NCBI GenBank assembly: GCA_013205335.1
Contig: JABMNB010000363.1
Coordinates: 1-10,356 of the forward strand
DNA from: Rhodospirillales bacterium
GTDB lineage: Bacteria; Pseudomonadota; Alphaproteobacteria; Reyranellales; Reyranellaceae
Length of the DNA stretch: 10,356 nucleotides
Direction: 5' to 3'
The notes under the pieces were generated by a model. That model searched no databases. It saw nothing but the letters and a program-made list of their open reading frames with translations, and had not been told where the DNA came from. Numbering within the stretch: position 1 is the stretch's first letter; the number at the start of each line of letters is the position of its first letter. Positions 1 to 7,454 of this stretch are shown one piece after another. A program made the position numbers and the translations under genes.

Positions 1-690
1 GAGCTGATGGTGGCGCGTGGCATCCGGGACGGTAAGACCCAAGGAGCCATGCTGCCGGTGCTCTACGAGTTCCCGGAGGACATCGCCAACGACACGGCCG
101 ATCCGCCGGCCTGGCAGGATTCCAGCAACTGGTGGATGGTGACGCCGAACCGGGACCGGTCGGTGACGATCAAGCGGCTGGAAGACGACTGGGCGCAGGC
201 GAGGGCCAAAGGCCAGGGCGAGATCGTCCGCTGGGCGTCGCAGCACCTGAACATAGAAATCGGCCTCGCGCTTCGCTCCGATCGCTGGGTTGGCGCCGAT
301 CTCTGGCAGCGGGCCGCCGACAGGTCGCTCACCCTGGACGCCCTGCTCGAGCGGAGCGAGGTGGTGGTGATCGGCATCGACGGCGGCGGCCTGGACGATC
401 TGCTGGGCCTCGCAGTACTCGGTCGAGACCGGGTCACCCGGCACTGGCTGCTGTGGTCGCGGGCGTGGGCCCACGGTTCGGTGCTCGATCGGCGCAAGAG
501 CGAGGCCTCGGTGCTCCGCGACTTTGAAACCGCTGGCGAACTGCGGATCGTCACCAACCTGGGCGACGACATCGCCGAGATCGCGACCCTGGCCCAGCAG
601 GTCGATGAGAGCGGCAAGCTGGGATCCATCGGCCTCGATCCGTTCGGCGTCGGCGCCATCGTGGACGCCCTGGCCGAGGTTGCCGGGCAA
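1..690 (+). pseudogene. Phage terminase large subunit, truncated at both ends (5' outside window, 3' lost at a junction)
   Basis: This is the C-terminal half of the motor that packages phage DNA into heads. The frame is already open at base 1, and the residues before the first ATG (position 7) fit the family, so the true start lies upstream. The part seen covers the end of the ATPase region (a GAMLPVLYEFP stretch) and the start of the RNase H-like nuclease. The nuclease shows VVVIGIDGGGLDDLLG at about 361-408, with the first metal-binding Asp, and a later GLDPFGVGAIVDAL block with a second conserved Asp. The usual C-terminal end with the last acidic residue is missing. From about 680-690 the same frame turns into an Arg/Pro-rich shadow of the tail gene and runs to a stop at 1482. 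That extension is not real terminase sequence. A working nuclease is unlikely. Family assignment is secure from motifs; the exact break point is not. Confidence 0.8.
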
Positions 691-2107
691 GCTGTCGGGC
701 GCCTTCAACTACGAAATCAACCTCTCGCTTGGTGCCGACGGCGGCGGCAGCGCTACCGTGGGCATCCTCGAACTCCTGGACCCCGATGGAGAGCTGGACG
801 GTCTCCGCACCCTCGGGTGGGACGGCGCCCCGCTCATGCTCATGCGTGGCGAGCCGGATGCGGCCTATTCCACCTTCTCGACGGTGGCCAGGCTCACCAC
901 GGCGGGCCTTCGCTACAACGTCCGCAAGAAGGAGGTACTACTCCGCGACCTGGCCTGGCGGCTCAATCAGGCCGAGCTTCACGGCCAGCGCTATGGCGGC
1001 ACCGGTGGGACGGACGGAGATCCAAGCCTGGCTGGCCAGATCAAGCCGCTTGCCATCGGCTCGGTGTTCAATATCTCGCCGGTCCAGATCAATGCCACCG
1101 GCCTCATCTACCAGGTGTCGTGCTCCTCCGTGCTGGCCATCGATGCCGTGCGCGACGGTGGCGCGCCGCTCGCCTTCAGCGCCGATTATGCCACCTACGC
1201 CCTGCTCGCGGCCGCCACGGTGGCGCCGGGCGCCTATGCCAGCTGCATCGCGCAAGGCCTGTTCCGGCTCGGCAGTGCGCCGGTCTACCTCATTGCCGCC
1301 GACGTGCGCGGCGACATCGACGCCATCAACGGCCTCTCGTATCCCCACACGCGGGCCCAGATCGCGCGCCGCATCGCCACCGGCCGCGGCAATATCCGGC
1401 TGGGCGACCCCGACCAGCTCGACCTCGCCGCCCTGGAAGCCCTCGAACAGCGCCAGACCGCGACGCTGGGCTACTATTTTGACCGCGAGATCACCAAGGC
1501 CGCGGCGCTGGCCGAAGTCATGGCCGGGTGCCTCGGCTGGTGGACGATGCGGCTCGATGGAAGGCTCGCCGTCGGCCAGATCGAAGATCCCGCCACGGCA
1601 GCGCCCCTGTTCTCGCTGTCGTACCCGGGCGACGGAGCCACCGGCGAGATCCGCGTCGACGAGCCCGCGATGACGGACTACCGGCCGCCCCGGCGCACCA
1701 CCCTGATGGGCTGGTCGCGCAATTACACGGTTTTAGCCTCCAACCAGATCGCGGGCTCGGTCGCCCAGTCGCTGGCGGCGATCTACCGGCAGGACACCAG
1801 GTTCACCAGCAGCGACGATCCGTGGGTGGCGGCGGGCTATCCGACCGCGCCAGTGGTCTCGATCGTGGGCGGGTTCGCGGAGGAGGCCGCGGCCCAGCTC
1901 GAAGGCGACCGCCAGATGCGGCTGCTGCGGACCCGGCGAGAGGTCTTTGAGATCGCCGTCGTGATGGACCCGTTCGCCGACGTGGTCGGCCGGGTGATCA
2001 ACGTGGCCAACGCCAACCGGCTGGGCCTCGGCGCCTCGCGCAATCTCTTCTGCTTCGGCGTGGCGGTGAACGCCAACGCAAAACCCATTCTCAAACTCTG
2101 GGGCTAG
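690..2107 (+). CDS. Phage tail protein (tail-tip/baseplate type), N-terminus missing
   Basis: About 470 residues match the general pattern of a structural tail protein found near the distal end of siphophage-like tails in alphaproteobacterial prophages. Recognisable landmarks are the ILELLDPDGELDGL segment with the following GWDGAPL, a GGTGGTDGDPSLAGQIKPLAIG stretch read in parts at about 990-1065, a VFNISPVQINATGLIYQV segment, and the C-terminal NRLGLGASRNLFCFGV block. The frame is open upstream to 524, but those residues are the shadow of the terminase and not tail protein. No ATG with a ribosome binding site lies near the beginning of real homology. The first in-frame candidates are GTG 758 and ATG 836, both inside the conserved part. 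The gene has therefore lost its own start and roughly its first 50-70 residues (an estimate) to the deletion that joined it to the terminase. The specific tail role is inferred from position. Confidence 0.7.
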
Positions 2108-2110
2108 CCA

Positions 2111-2791
2111 GTGGCGCACAGGATCCTCGATCGTGTCCAGGAAACGACTCTTGGCACCGGCACCGGCGCGCTTACGTTGGCAGGGGCCACAACTCGCATG
2201 CTGGGTCTGTCGGCGGCCGGGTTCGCCAACGGCGACACCTTCTGGGGCCTGATCGAGCACGCCACGGCGGCGGAGTGGGAGATCGCGATATGCACTTTTA
2301 ACGCCGGCGCCATCACGCGCGCCACGCCCCTAAAATCCAGTACGGGCGCGACGGTGAGCTTTTCGGCCGGCACGAAGACGGTTTCTCTGGTGGCGCCGGC
2401 CAGCAAGACGCCGCTCGCCGATAATTACGGCAACTTCATCTTCACCGGGCCCATCGTCAGCCTGGGTCAGCGCGAGACCTATGCAGCCCCGACGATCTCC
2501 GCCGGAACGCTCAATCTCGATCTTTCCGCGGCGACGGTGTTCAAGGTGGCGAACACCGCCAACGTCTCTACCCTCAGCATCCAGAACATAACCGCCGGCT
2601 ATGCGGCGAACTTCACCCTCATGCTCACGGCCGATGGCACGCCCCGGACGTGGACCTGGCCCGCATCGGTGACGTGGCTGCGAGGCGCGCCGACGCTCAG
2701 CAGTACCAACGCCAAGCGCGACCTCTTCACCTTCACCACGCTCGACGGCGGAACGACATGGTTCGCAGCCGACGTGGCGCAGAACTTTTAG
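2111..2791 (+). CDS. Phage tail fibre-like adhesion protein
   Basis: A 226-residue protein starting at GTG, three bases after the stop of the tail gene. Residues 7-100 form a domain with the pattern DRVQETT-GTGTGALTLAGA followed by FANGDTFWGLIEH, which is common at the N-terminus of tail-tip proteins and probably anchors the protein to the tail. Residues about 120-226 look like a small beta-rich fibre domain: LDLSAATVFKV, then FTLMLTADG, TWTWPASVTW, a TLSSTNAKRDLFTF stretch and the closing TLDGGTTWFAA. The pairing of TWPASV with DGGTTW is typical of phage fibre C-termini. The N-terminal domain is related to the start of the long fibre gene at 4743. A role in cell-surface recognition is inferred; there is no enzymatic motif. 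It sits in an unbroken run of tail genes. Confidence 0.7.
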   Translation: MAHRILDRVQETTLGTGTGALTLAGATTRMLGLSAAGFANGDTFWGLIEHATAAEWEIAICTFNAGAITRATPLKSSTGATVSFSAGTKTVSLVAPASKTPLADNYGNFIFTGPIVSLGQRETYAAPTISAGTLNLDLSAATVFKVANTANVSTLSIQNITAGYAANFTLMLTADGTPRTWTWPASVTWLRGAPTLSSTNAKRDLFTFTTLDGGTTWFAADVAQNF

Positions 2792-2799
2792 GCCGGCAC

Positions 2800-3585
2800 A
2801 TGATTGCCGCCTCGCAGCTCCTGGCACTGGGGCCGTCCGACCCCTCCGCCCGTACGTGGGTCAATTCCGTCAAAGCCGCCGGCGGTACCGTCACAGGCGC
2901 GCGCGAGCTTCTTGTCTCCAGTTTAATGGTGAGCCTCAAAGGCGCCGGCGTCTGGACGATGCTTGATCGGATCTGGCTGCACGCGGCCGAGAACACCATG
3001 CAGGCATTGATCGACCTGAAGGCATGCAGCACCGCCACGGCAGTCAACAGCCCGGCCTTCACGACCAACCTCGGCTACACCGGAAATGGCGCCACCAGTT
3101 ACCTCGACACGAACCTGAGTGCGGCGGCGGCAGGGCTCAATTACACGCGCGACGACGCGAGCTTCGGCGGGTGGATTTCTCAAAGCGCCACCATCGGCGG
3201 CGTCGACTTCGGCTTCGATTATGGCGCCTACAGCATGCTCATCGCGTATTACGGCGCGAACAACTACCGCTGGGAAATCAACTCCGGCACGAATCCCTCC
3301 GGCACGCCGGCGAGTGGTGGAAATTCCAGCGGCTTCTTCCATTCCCAACGCACGGCAGCGGCGGTCTCCGCACTGTATCGCAACGGCGTCTCGACGATCA
3401 CCTCGAACGCGCCGTCGATTGCGTTGCAGAACAAGAAGTTTGGCGCACTCGCCTATGTGGCGGGTCCGGCGTCTTTCTCCTCATCGCGCGTCGCGGCATC
3501 CTTTATCGGCGCCAGCCTCGCCGGCAAGGAAGTCTCTTTTTACAACGCCATGCGGACCTACATGACTGCCGTGGGAGTGCCGTAA
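2800..3585 (+). CDS. Phage structural protein with jelly-roll (LamG/concanavalin-like) domain
   Basis: I start this gene at ATG 2800, eight bases after the previous stop, because the open frame upstream of it (from 2650) is only a basic shadow of the preceding gene. The product is 261 residues. Residues 1-85 are a small helical region (LGPSDPSARTWVNSVKAAGG, then GVWTMLDRIWLHAAEN and ALIDLKA). Residues 86-261 are a beta-sandwich-like region that begins NSPAFTTNLGYTGNGATSYLDT and continues with FGGWIS, ALYRNGVST and a final GKEVSFYNAMRTYMTAVGV. This arrangement is common in phage tail-tip neighbourhoods, where such domains probably bind host polysaccharide. No catalytic residues can be assigned. 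The stop codon overlaps the next start. Confidence 0.65.
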   Translation: MIAASQLLALGPSDPSARTWVNSVKAAGGTVTGARELLVSSLMVSLKGAGVWTMLDRIWLHAAENTMQALIDLKACSTATAVNSPAFTTNLGYTGNGATSYLDTNLSAAAAGLNYTRDDASFGGWISQSATIGGVDFGFDYGAYSMLIAYYGANNYRWEINSGTNPSGTPASGGNSSGFFHSQRTAAAVSALYRNGVSTITSNAPSIALQNKKFGALAYVAGPASFSSSRVAASFIGASLAGKEVSFYNAMRTYMTAVGVP

Positions 3586-3821
3586 TGGCGACCGTTATCC
3601 TGCTCACCGCCGCCCAGGCCGACGCCATACGCGGTCCGTCCGGGGAAGCGCCTGCCCTTGCCGCGCTAAAACCGGTCCAGCTTACGGATGGTCGCTACAT
3701 TCTCGGCGTCGAGGTGTTGAGCGATACCCTCCACACCGAGTACTGGCCGCTTCTCGAAGGTCTGCCGCGCGCCAGCGTCGAAGACATTTACGATCTCATC
3801 CCACGACCGCTGCACGAGTAG
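3585..3821 (+). CDS. Small phage protein of unknown function
   Basis: A 78-residue protein whose ATG overlaps the stop of the jelly-roll gene (TAATG at 3583-3587), with GGGAG at 3573-3577 as a likely ribosome binding site. This overlap decides the start: the frame is open further upstream but reads as a shadow. The protein has no membrane segment or known motif that I can see. It reads MATVILLTAAQADAIRGPSG at the start and has a charged or acidic second half ending in DLIPRPLHE. Translation is probably coupled to the upstream gene, so it may be a partner or assembly factor of that protein. This is inference from gene order only. Confidence 0.6.
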   Translation: MATVILLTAAQADAIRGPSGEAPALAALKPVQLTDGRYILGVEVLSDTLHTEYWPLLEGLPRASVEDIYDLIPRPLHE

Positions 3822-3827
3822 CGACGC

Positions 3828-4733
3828 ATGCTCACCAACCCGCCCCTCTATGGCTCGCTGCCGATCGGGGCGGTGATGCCGTATGTCGCGCCCACGGCCG
3901 CGACCGCGTCCAATATCGTGCTGCTTTCGCCCCGCGACTCCGATGCCGCCACGATCGTTGCCGGCTCCGAGGTTGCTACGCTGCCGGTCGCCAACCTCCA
4001 GTCGCAGCAGCCCAAGAAAGTGTGGCGCAGCGGCAGCGCCACCGATTACGTCGCCGTGACCTTCGCGGCGCCGGTGGCGGCGAACATGGTGGCCATAGCC
4101 GGACATAATTTTAGTGCCGCGGCGGTCTATCGCGTGCGCGGCGCCGACACCCTGGCAAACACCACGGCGGCGCCTTCGGTCGATACAGGCTGGCAAAGCG
4201 TGTGGCCGGCCACCGGCAAGCCGGCCGATGCCTATTGGCCGCGGTATCTCTCGGCGCTTCTGTGGAGCAATGACGCGCTCCTTCAGTATTGGCGTGTCGA
4301 CATCGCCGATCCGGCGGTGGGTCAGACCTATGTCGAGGCCGGCCGCCTCGTGCTCGGCCGCTACTGGCAGCCTTCTATCAACTTCGACCTCGGCGGCACG
4401 CCGCTCGCCTACGACCAGAGGGACGTCCAGGTCACCACCGACTACGGCGAGATCTTCACCGACCGCCGGCAGCGCTCCGCCGCCCGCCGCTTCGCGCTGC
4501 AGATCAGCGCCGCGGACCGGCGCGAGGTGCTCGACGGCATTGCCGAGATCCAGCGGCTGCGTGGCCTGTGGGGCGACGTGATCTGCCTGCTCGACCCGGC
4601 CGCCACCACCGACTTCCACCGCCATTCGATGCAGGGCGTTTTCACAGCCCCGCAGGAGCACCGGATCGTCCCGCAGTTCACCGCCAACGGCGAGATGTGG
4701 ACGGTCGACCTGCAGCTTCGCGAGATCATCTAG
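3828..4733 (+). CDS. Phage tail/baseplate protein with discoidin-like (F5/8 type C-like) domain
   Basis: A 301-residue protein beginning six bases after the previous stop; ATG 3876 is a possible later start. After a Pro/Ala-rich N-terminus of about 25 residues comes the sequence IVLLSPRDSD, then ATLPVANLQSQQPKKVWRSG and DYVAVTFAAPVAANMVAIAGHN (read in parts around residues 50-95). This layout of a 'located where the property departs' segment followed by a galactose-binding sandwich is typical of F5/8-like tail proteins. A second half (residues about 150-301) contains QYWRVDIADP, a VLGRYWQPSINFDLG block and a C-terminal TANGEMWTVDLQLREI ending, suggesting a tail-associated beta domain. The function is probably carbohydrate or host-surface contact at the tail tip. 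It belongs to the same operon as its neighbours. Confidence 0.65.
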   Translation: MLTNPPLYGSLPIGAVMPYVAPTAATASNIVLLSPRDSDAATIVAGSEVATLPVANLQSQQPKKVWRSGSATDYVAVTFAAPVAANMVAIAGHNFSAAAVYRVRGADTLANTTAAPSVDTGWQSVWPATGKPADAYWPRYLSALLWSNDALLQYWRVDIADPAVGQTYVEAGRLVLGRYWQPSINFDLGGTPLAYDQRDVQVTTDYGEIFTDRRQRSAARRFALQISAADRREVLDGIAEIQRLRGLWGDVICLLDPAATTDFHRHSMQGVFTAPQEHRIVPQFTANGEMWTVDLQLREII

Positions 4734-4742
4734 GAGACCGCC

Positions 4743-6386
4743 ATGTTCGCCGAGAAAACCATGGAAGCGAGTGCCACCACGGGCACCGGCTCCTACCAGC
4801 TCGGCACCCCCGTCGGTGCCTTCAAGACCTGGCGCTCGCAGTTCGCCACGCTGTCCCCGGTCTTCTACTGCGCCGAGAACGCCGACGGCACGATCTGGGA
4901 GATCGGCTACGGCACGCTCGCCTACGGCTCGCCCGACACCATCAGCCGCAGCGTGCTGGCCTCGTCGACCGGCTCGGCGATCGCGTGGGCGGTGGCCGAC
5001 GCGCCGGTCTACGTATTCTCCGCCCCGCTCGCCACCTGGATGAAGCACATGGCGCTGGGCGGCCGGGCCACGGCCAGGCCGGCGTGGCTGCCGCGCGGCG
5101 GCGGCTGGCTGGACGAGAGCGACGCCGGTGCCTGGAGCACCACGCGGGCGATCGACTACCTTTATAATGGTACCGGTGACGTCGAGAGGGGGCGGCACGA
5201 GTCGGCGGCCTCGATCTATGTGCCCAGCGCCCGCAATCTCTGGGTCGACAAGGGCGCCGCCAGCTACACCATCACCTCCCATGACGTCGGCAAGGTGCGG
5301 GTGTTCGACACCACGGCCGCCGCCCGGACTCTTAGCCTGATCGCCGGCGCCAGCTTTGGGCATGGCGCGACCCTGTGGTTCCTGGGCTATGGCGGCACGA
5401 CCAATGGCGTCGTGCTGACGCCCTCCGGCTCCGAGGCGATCGACGCCGGCGCCAACGGTGTCAGCCTCACCGTGGTGCCGAACCGGCTGACCCGCGTGTC
5501 GTGGGATGCCGCCAAAGCCAAATGGCGGACCGATTACACGGACTACCGTGCCGCCATCACCTTTGGCGCAGGCGGCCGCAATCGCCTGATCAACGGTTCC
5601 ATGCGGACCGATCAGCGTAACGCCGGCGCGGCGCAGACTTTTACCGCGGCCGCCGCCGTCGCCTACTGCGTCGACCGCTGGTACGGCGCGTGCACCGGCG
5701 CCAACGTGAACGGCCAGCGTGTCGCCGGGACCGGGGCGTACCAGTACCTCTACCAGTTCACCGGGGCGGCCTCGGTCACCCAGGTCCTGCTGGGACAGCG
5801 CATCGAAGCTACCAACATCTGCGATCTCGTGGGCACGACGGCCACGCTGTCGGCAATGATCTCGTCGTCGACGCTGACCACGATCACCTGGACGGCGTAC
5901 TACCCGACGGTGGCCGACACCTTCTCGACCAAGACCCAGATCGCCACCGGCACTTTTACCATCAACAGCACGCTCACGCGATACAGCGCCCAGATCGCAC
6001 TCGGCGCCAACGTCGATAAGGGCCTCGCCATCGAGTTCACGACCGGGGCCTTCACCTCGGGCACGCTAAAACTCGGCGGGGTCCAGCTGGAGCCGGGATC
6101 CGCGGTTACCGACTTCGAAGTGATCGCCGTCGACGACGAGATGTTCCGATGCCAGCGCTACTACGAGACGGGCCTCGGCACGATCGCCATCGCCTATATC
6201 CCGTCTCCGGGTTGGAACATGGCGAACTCGTTCGGCTTCAAGGTCACGAAACGTACGACGCCGACCATCACCACGACCTTCGGCACGTTGCACACCACGA
6301 ACGTCAACGGGGTCGTCCTCTACGCGACGATGAACTCCGCCCCGGAGCAGGACAATCTCACTTTTACCGCAGCCGCGGAGATTTAG
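4743..6386 (+). CDS. Phage tail fibre / receptor-binding protein
   Basis: A 547-residue protein. AGGAGA at 4732-4737 overlaps the previous stop and sits five bases before the ATG, a good ribosome binding site. Residues 9-100 are an anchor-type domain (ATTGTGSYQLGTPVGAFKTW, FYCAENADGTIWEIGYGTL, DTISRSVLASSTG) related to the N-terminus of the gene at 2111. Residues 150-265 form a beta domain with YTITSHDVGKVRVFDTTAA, ATLWFLGYGG and a closing KAKWRTDY. Residues 278-475 are a classic fibre module: NRLINGSMRTDQRNAG (280-294), VDRWYG (310-315), LEPGSAVTDFE (449-459) and FRCQRYYE (468-475). About 70 further residues close the protein. This last module is widespread in phage tail fibres and thought to recognise cell-surface sugars; no hydrolase motif is visible. 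The role as the main host-binding fibre is inferred from size and position. Confidence 0.8.
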   Translation: MFAEKTMEASATTGTGSYQLGTPVGAFKTWRSQFATLSPVFYCAENADGTIWEIGYGTLAYGSPDTISRSVLASSTGSAIAWAVADAPVYVFSAPLATWMKHMALGGRATARPAWLPRGGGWLDESDAGAWSTTRAIDYLYNGTGDVERGRHESAASIYVPSARNLWVDKGAASYTITSHDVGKVRVFDTTAAARTLSLIAGASFGHGATLWFLGYGGTTNGVVLTPSGSEAIDAGANGVSLTVVPNRLTRVSWDAAKAKWRTDYTDYRAAITFGAGGRNRLINGSMRTDQRNAGAAQTFTAAAAVAYCVDRWYGACTGANVNGQRVAGTGAYQYLYQFTGAASVTQVLLGQRIEATNICDLVGTTATLSAMISSSTLTTITWTAYYPTVADTFSTKTQIATGTFTINSTLTRYSAQIALGANVDKGLAIEFTTGAFTSGTLKLGGVQLEPGSAVTDFEVIAVDDEMFRCQRYYETGLGTIAIAYIPSPGWNMANSFGFKVTKRTTPTITTTFGTLHTTNVNGVVLYATMNSAPEQDNLTFTAAAEI

Positions 6387-6389
6387 GCC

Positions 6390-6644
6390 ATGTACCAGCA
6401 GGTCAAGGACCCCCTAAACGGGGCGATCAGTGCAACTCTGATCCGGCGCGTCTCGGACGGCGCCTTCATTCCGGCCGACGAACAGAATGCCGACTACCGC
6501 GACTACCTCGCGTGGATTGCCGAGGGCAACGAGCTGGCGTCCGCCGCCGACCCGGAGCCCGTCCGTGAGAGGACACCGGCCGAGAAGCTCGTGGCGGCGG
6601 GCCTCACCGTGGCGGAGCTAAAAACGCTGCTGGGCCTGCAGTGA
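6390..6644 (+). CDS. Small phage tail-fibre-associated protein
   Basis: An 84-residue protein starting three bases after the long fibre stop, with GGAG at about 6378-6381. The middle part, FIPADEQNADYRDYLAWIAEGN, is a short motif often found in small proteins encoded just behind phage tail fibres, and the C-terminus EKLVAAGLTVAELKTLLGL is a predicted helix. Position and this motif suggest a fibre accessory or assembly protein, but I cannot name a family with certainty. There is no signal peptide or membrane segment. Confidence 0.6.
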   Translation: MYQQVKDPLNGAISATLIRRVSDGAFIPADEQNADYRDYLAWIAEGNELASAADPEPVRERTPAEKLVAAGLTVAELKTLLGLQ

Positions 6645-6666
6645 CGTCACCGCCTGGGCATGGCGC

Positions 6667-6885
6667 ATGACAATGACACCCGATGAGCGCGACCGGCTGG
6701 CCAAGCTGGAGCAGATCGTTGCCGACATGAAAGACGATCTCGCCGAGATCAAGAAATCCACCGCACGCCTCGAGTCCTACGCCCACATGGGCCAGGGGGC
6801 GCTGGGCGTGTTCCTGAAGCTGGGCGGCCTCGTCGCGGTGCTGGTCGCCGCGGCCTGGGCGCTGTTCGAGAGGTTCCACAAATGA
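6667..6885 (+). CDS. Coiled-coil, single-TM phage protein (XhlA-like) of the lysis module
   Basis: A 72-residue protein. Residues 6-38 are a charged heptad-like helix (ERDRLAKLEQIVADMKDDL, then AEIKKSTARLE), and residues 45-66 form one hydrophobic membrane segment followed by a basic end. This architecture resembles XhlA-type proteins, which assist holin-mediated lysis. The start at ATG 6667 gives the best helix; ATG 6673 is also in frame. Its stop overlaps the start of the endolysin gene (ATGA at 6882-6885), so the two are probably translated together. It lies between the fibre genes and the endolysin, the usual place for a holin-accessory gene. The assignment rests on topology and context, not on a conserved motif. 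Confidence 0.55.
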   Translation: MTMTPDERDRLAKLEQIVADMKDDLAEIKKSTARLESYAHMGQGALGVFLKLGGLVAVLVAAAWALFERFHK

Positions 6886-7454
6886 GTTTTAGCGATACCG
6901 ACTACGAGGCCGCGGCGGCGCGTCTCGGTGTTCCCGTGGCTGCGATCAAGGCTGTGGCCGAGGTGGAGGCGGGTGGGGCGACCCACTGGAACATTGCCGG
7001 CGCGCTTCGGCCGCCGGTGCGGCTTGAGGCGCACTGGTTCGGCAAGCTGACCGGCTATCGCTTCAATGCCGGCCACCCGGCAATCAGTTGTACCCGGTGG
7101 ACGCCGGGCCTGGCGGCCCGCACGTGGGCCGGCGCCTGCGCCCAGGTCGAGGTGGCCTGTGGGCTCGATGAGGACGCCGCGCTGCAGGCCACCAGCTGGG
7201 GCGCCTTCCAGATCATGGGGTTCCACTGGAAGACGCTGGGTTACGCGAGCGTGCAGGAAATGGTCGCGGCGATGAACACGGCCGGCGGTCAACTCGATGC
7301 CTTCGTGCGCTTCGTCAAGGCCGATGCTGTGCTTGTCGACGCCCTGAGGCGCCAGGACTGGCACGCCTTTGCCGGGCGTTACAACGGCCCGGGGCAGGTC
7401 GACCACTATGCCGGCCGGATCGCCCAGGCCTATGCCCGCCATGGAGGAGAATGA
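6882..7454 (+). CDS. Endolysin, N-acetylmuramidase (DUF3380-type)
   Basis: A 190-residue cytoplasmic enzyme predicted to cut the glycan strands of peptidoglycan at the end of the phage cycle. GAGAGG at about 6868-6873 is the ribosome binding site and the ATG overlaps the previous stop. The sequence follows the N-acetylmuramidase domain end to end: LGVPVAAIKAVAEVEAGG with the likely catalytic Glu at 29 (Glu27 nearby), RLEAHWF at 47-53 (the family usually has FERH-F here), SWGAFQIMGF at 105-114 and YNGPGQVDHYAGRIAQAY near the C-terminus. There is no signal peptide or cell-wall-binding domain, so release depends on a holin, which is encoded next. The His-to-Trp-type variation around LEAHW is mild. 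Its stop overlaps the holin start. Confidence 0.88.
   Translation: MSFSDTDYEAAAARLGVPVAAIKAVAEVEAGGATHWNIAGALRPPVRLEAHWFGKLTGYRFNAGHPAISCTRWTPGLAARTWAGACAQVEVACGLDEDAALQATSWGAFQIMGFHWKTLGYASVQEMVAAMNTAGGQLDAFVRFVKADAVLVDALRRQDWHAFAGRYNGPGQVDHYAGRIAQAYARHGGE
7443..7449 (+). promoter_or_regulatory. Ribosome binding site that decides the holin start
   Basis: GGAGGAG is a near-perfect Shine-Dalgarno sequence inside the end of the endolysin gene. It is only one base from ATG 7451 but four bases from ATG 7454, so the second ATG is probably the main start. Dual ATG starts are a known way to make holin/antiholin pairs in phages, but here the two products would differ by only one Met. Confidence 0.5.

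Noticed and set aside
691..1482. Continuation of the terminase frame to a stop at 1482, giving a 491-residue protein
   Set aside because: After about 690 the residues are Arg/Pro/His-rich and are the shadow of the tail protein frame, which has recognisable motifs.
2650..2799. Earlier start for the jelly-roll gene
   Set aside because: This 50-residue extension is the out-of-frame reading of the end of the previous fibre gene and is basic and low in complexity.
5163..5168. Perfect TATAAT as an internal promoter
   Set aside because: It lies inside the fibre coding sequence (codons for LYNG), with no -35 box at the proper distance.
3666..5363. Long open frame of 565 codons on the minus strand
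   Set aside because: It lies opposite two well-supported tail genes, is rich in Arg/Gly/Val/Ala, and has no recognisable motif. It is a typical GC-rich antisense shadow.
6642..6650. TGACGTCA palindrome between the small fibre gene and the lysis module
   Set aside because: A single 8-bp palindrome overlapping a stop codon, without a second copy or promoter context, is not enough to call an operator.
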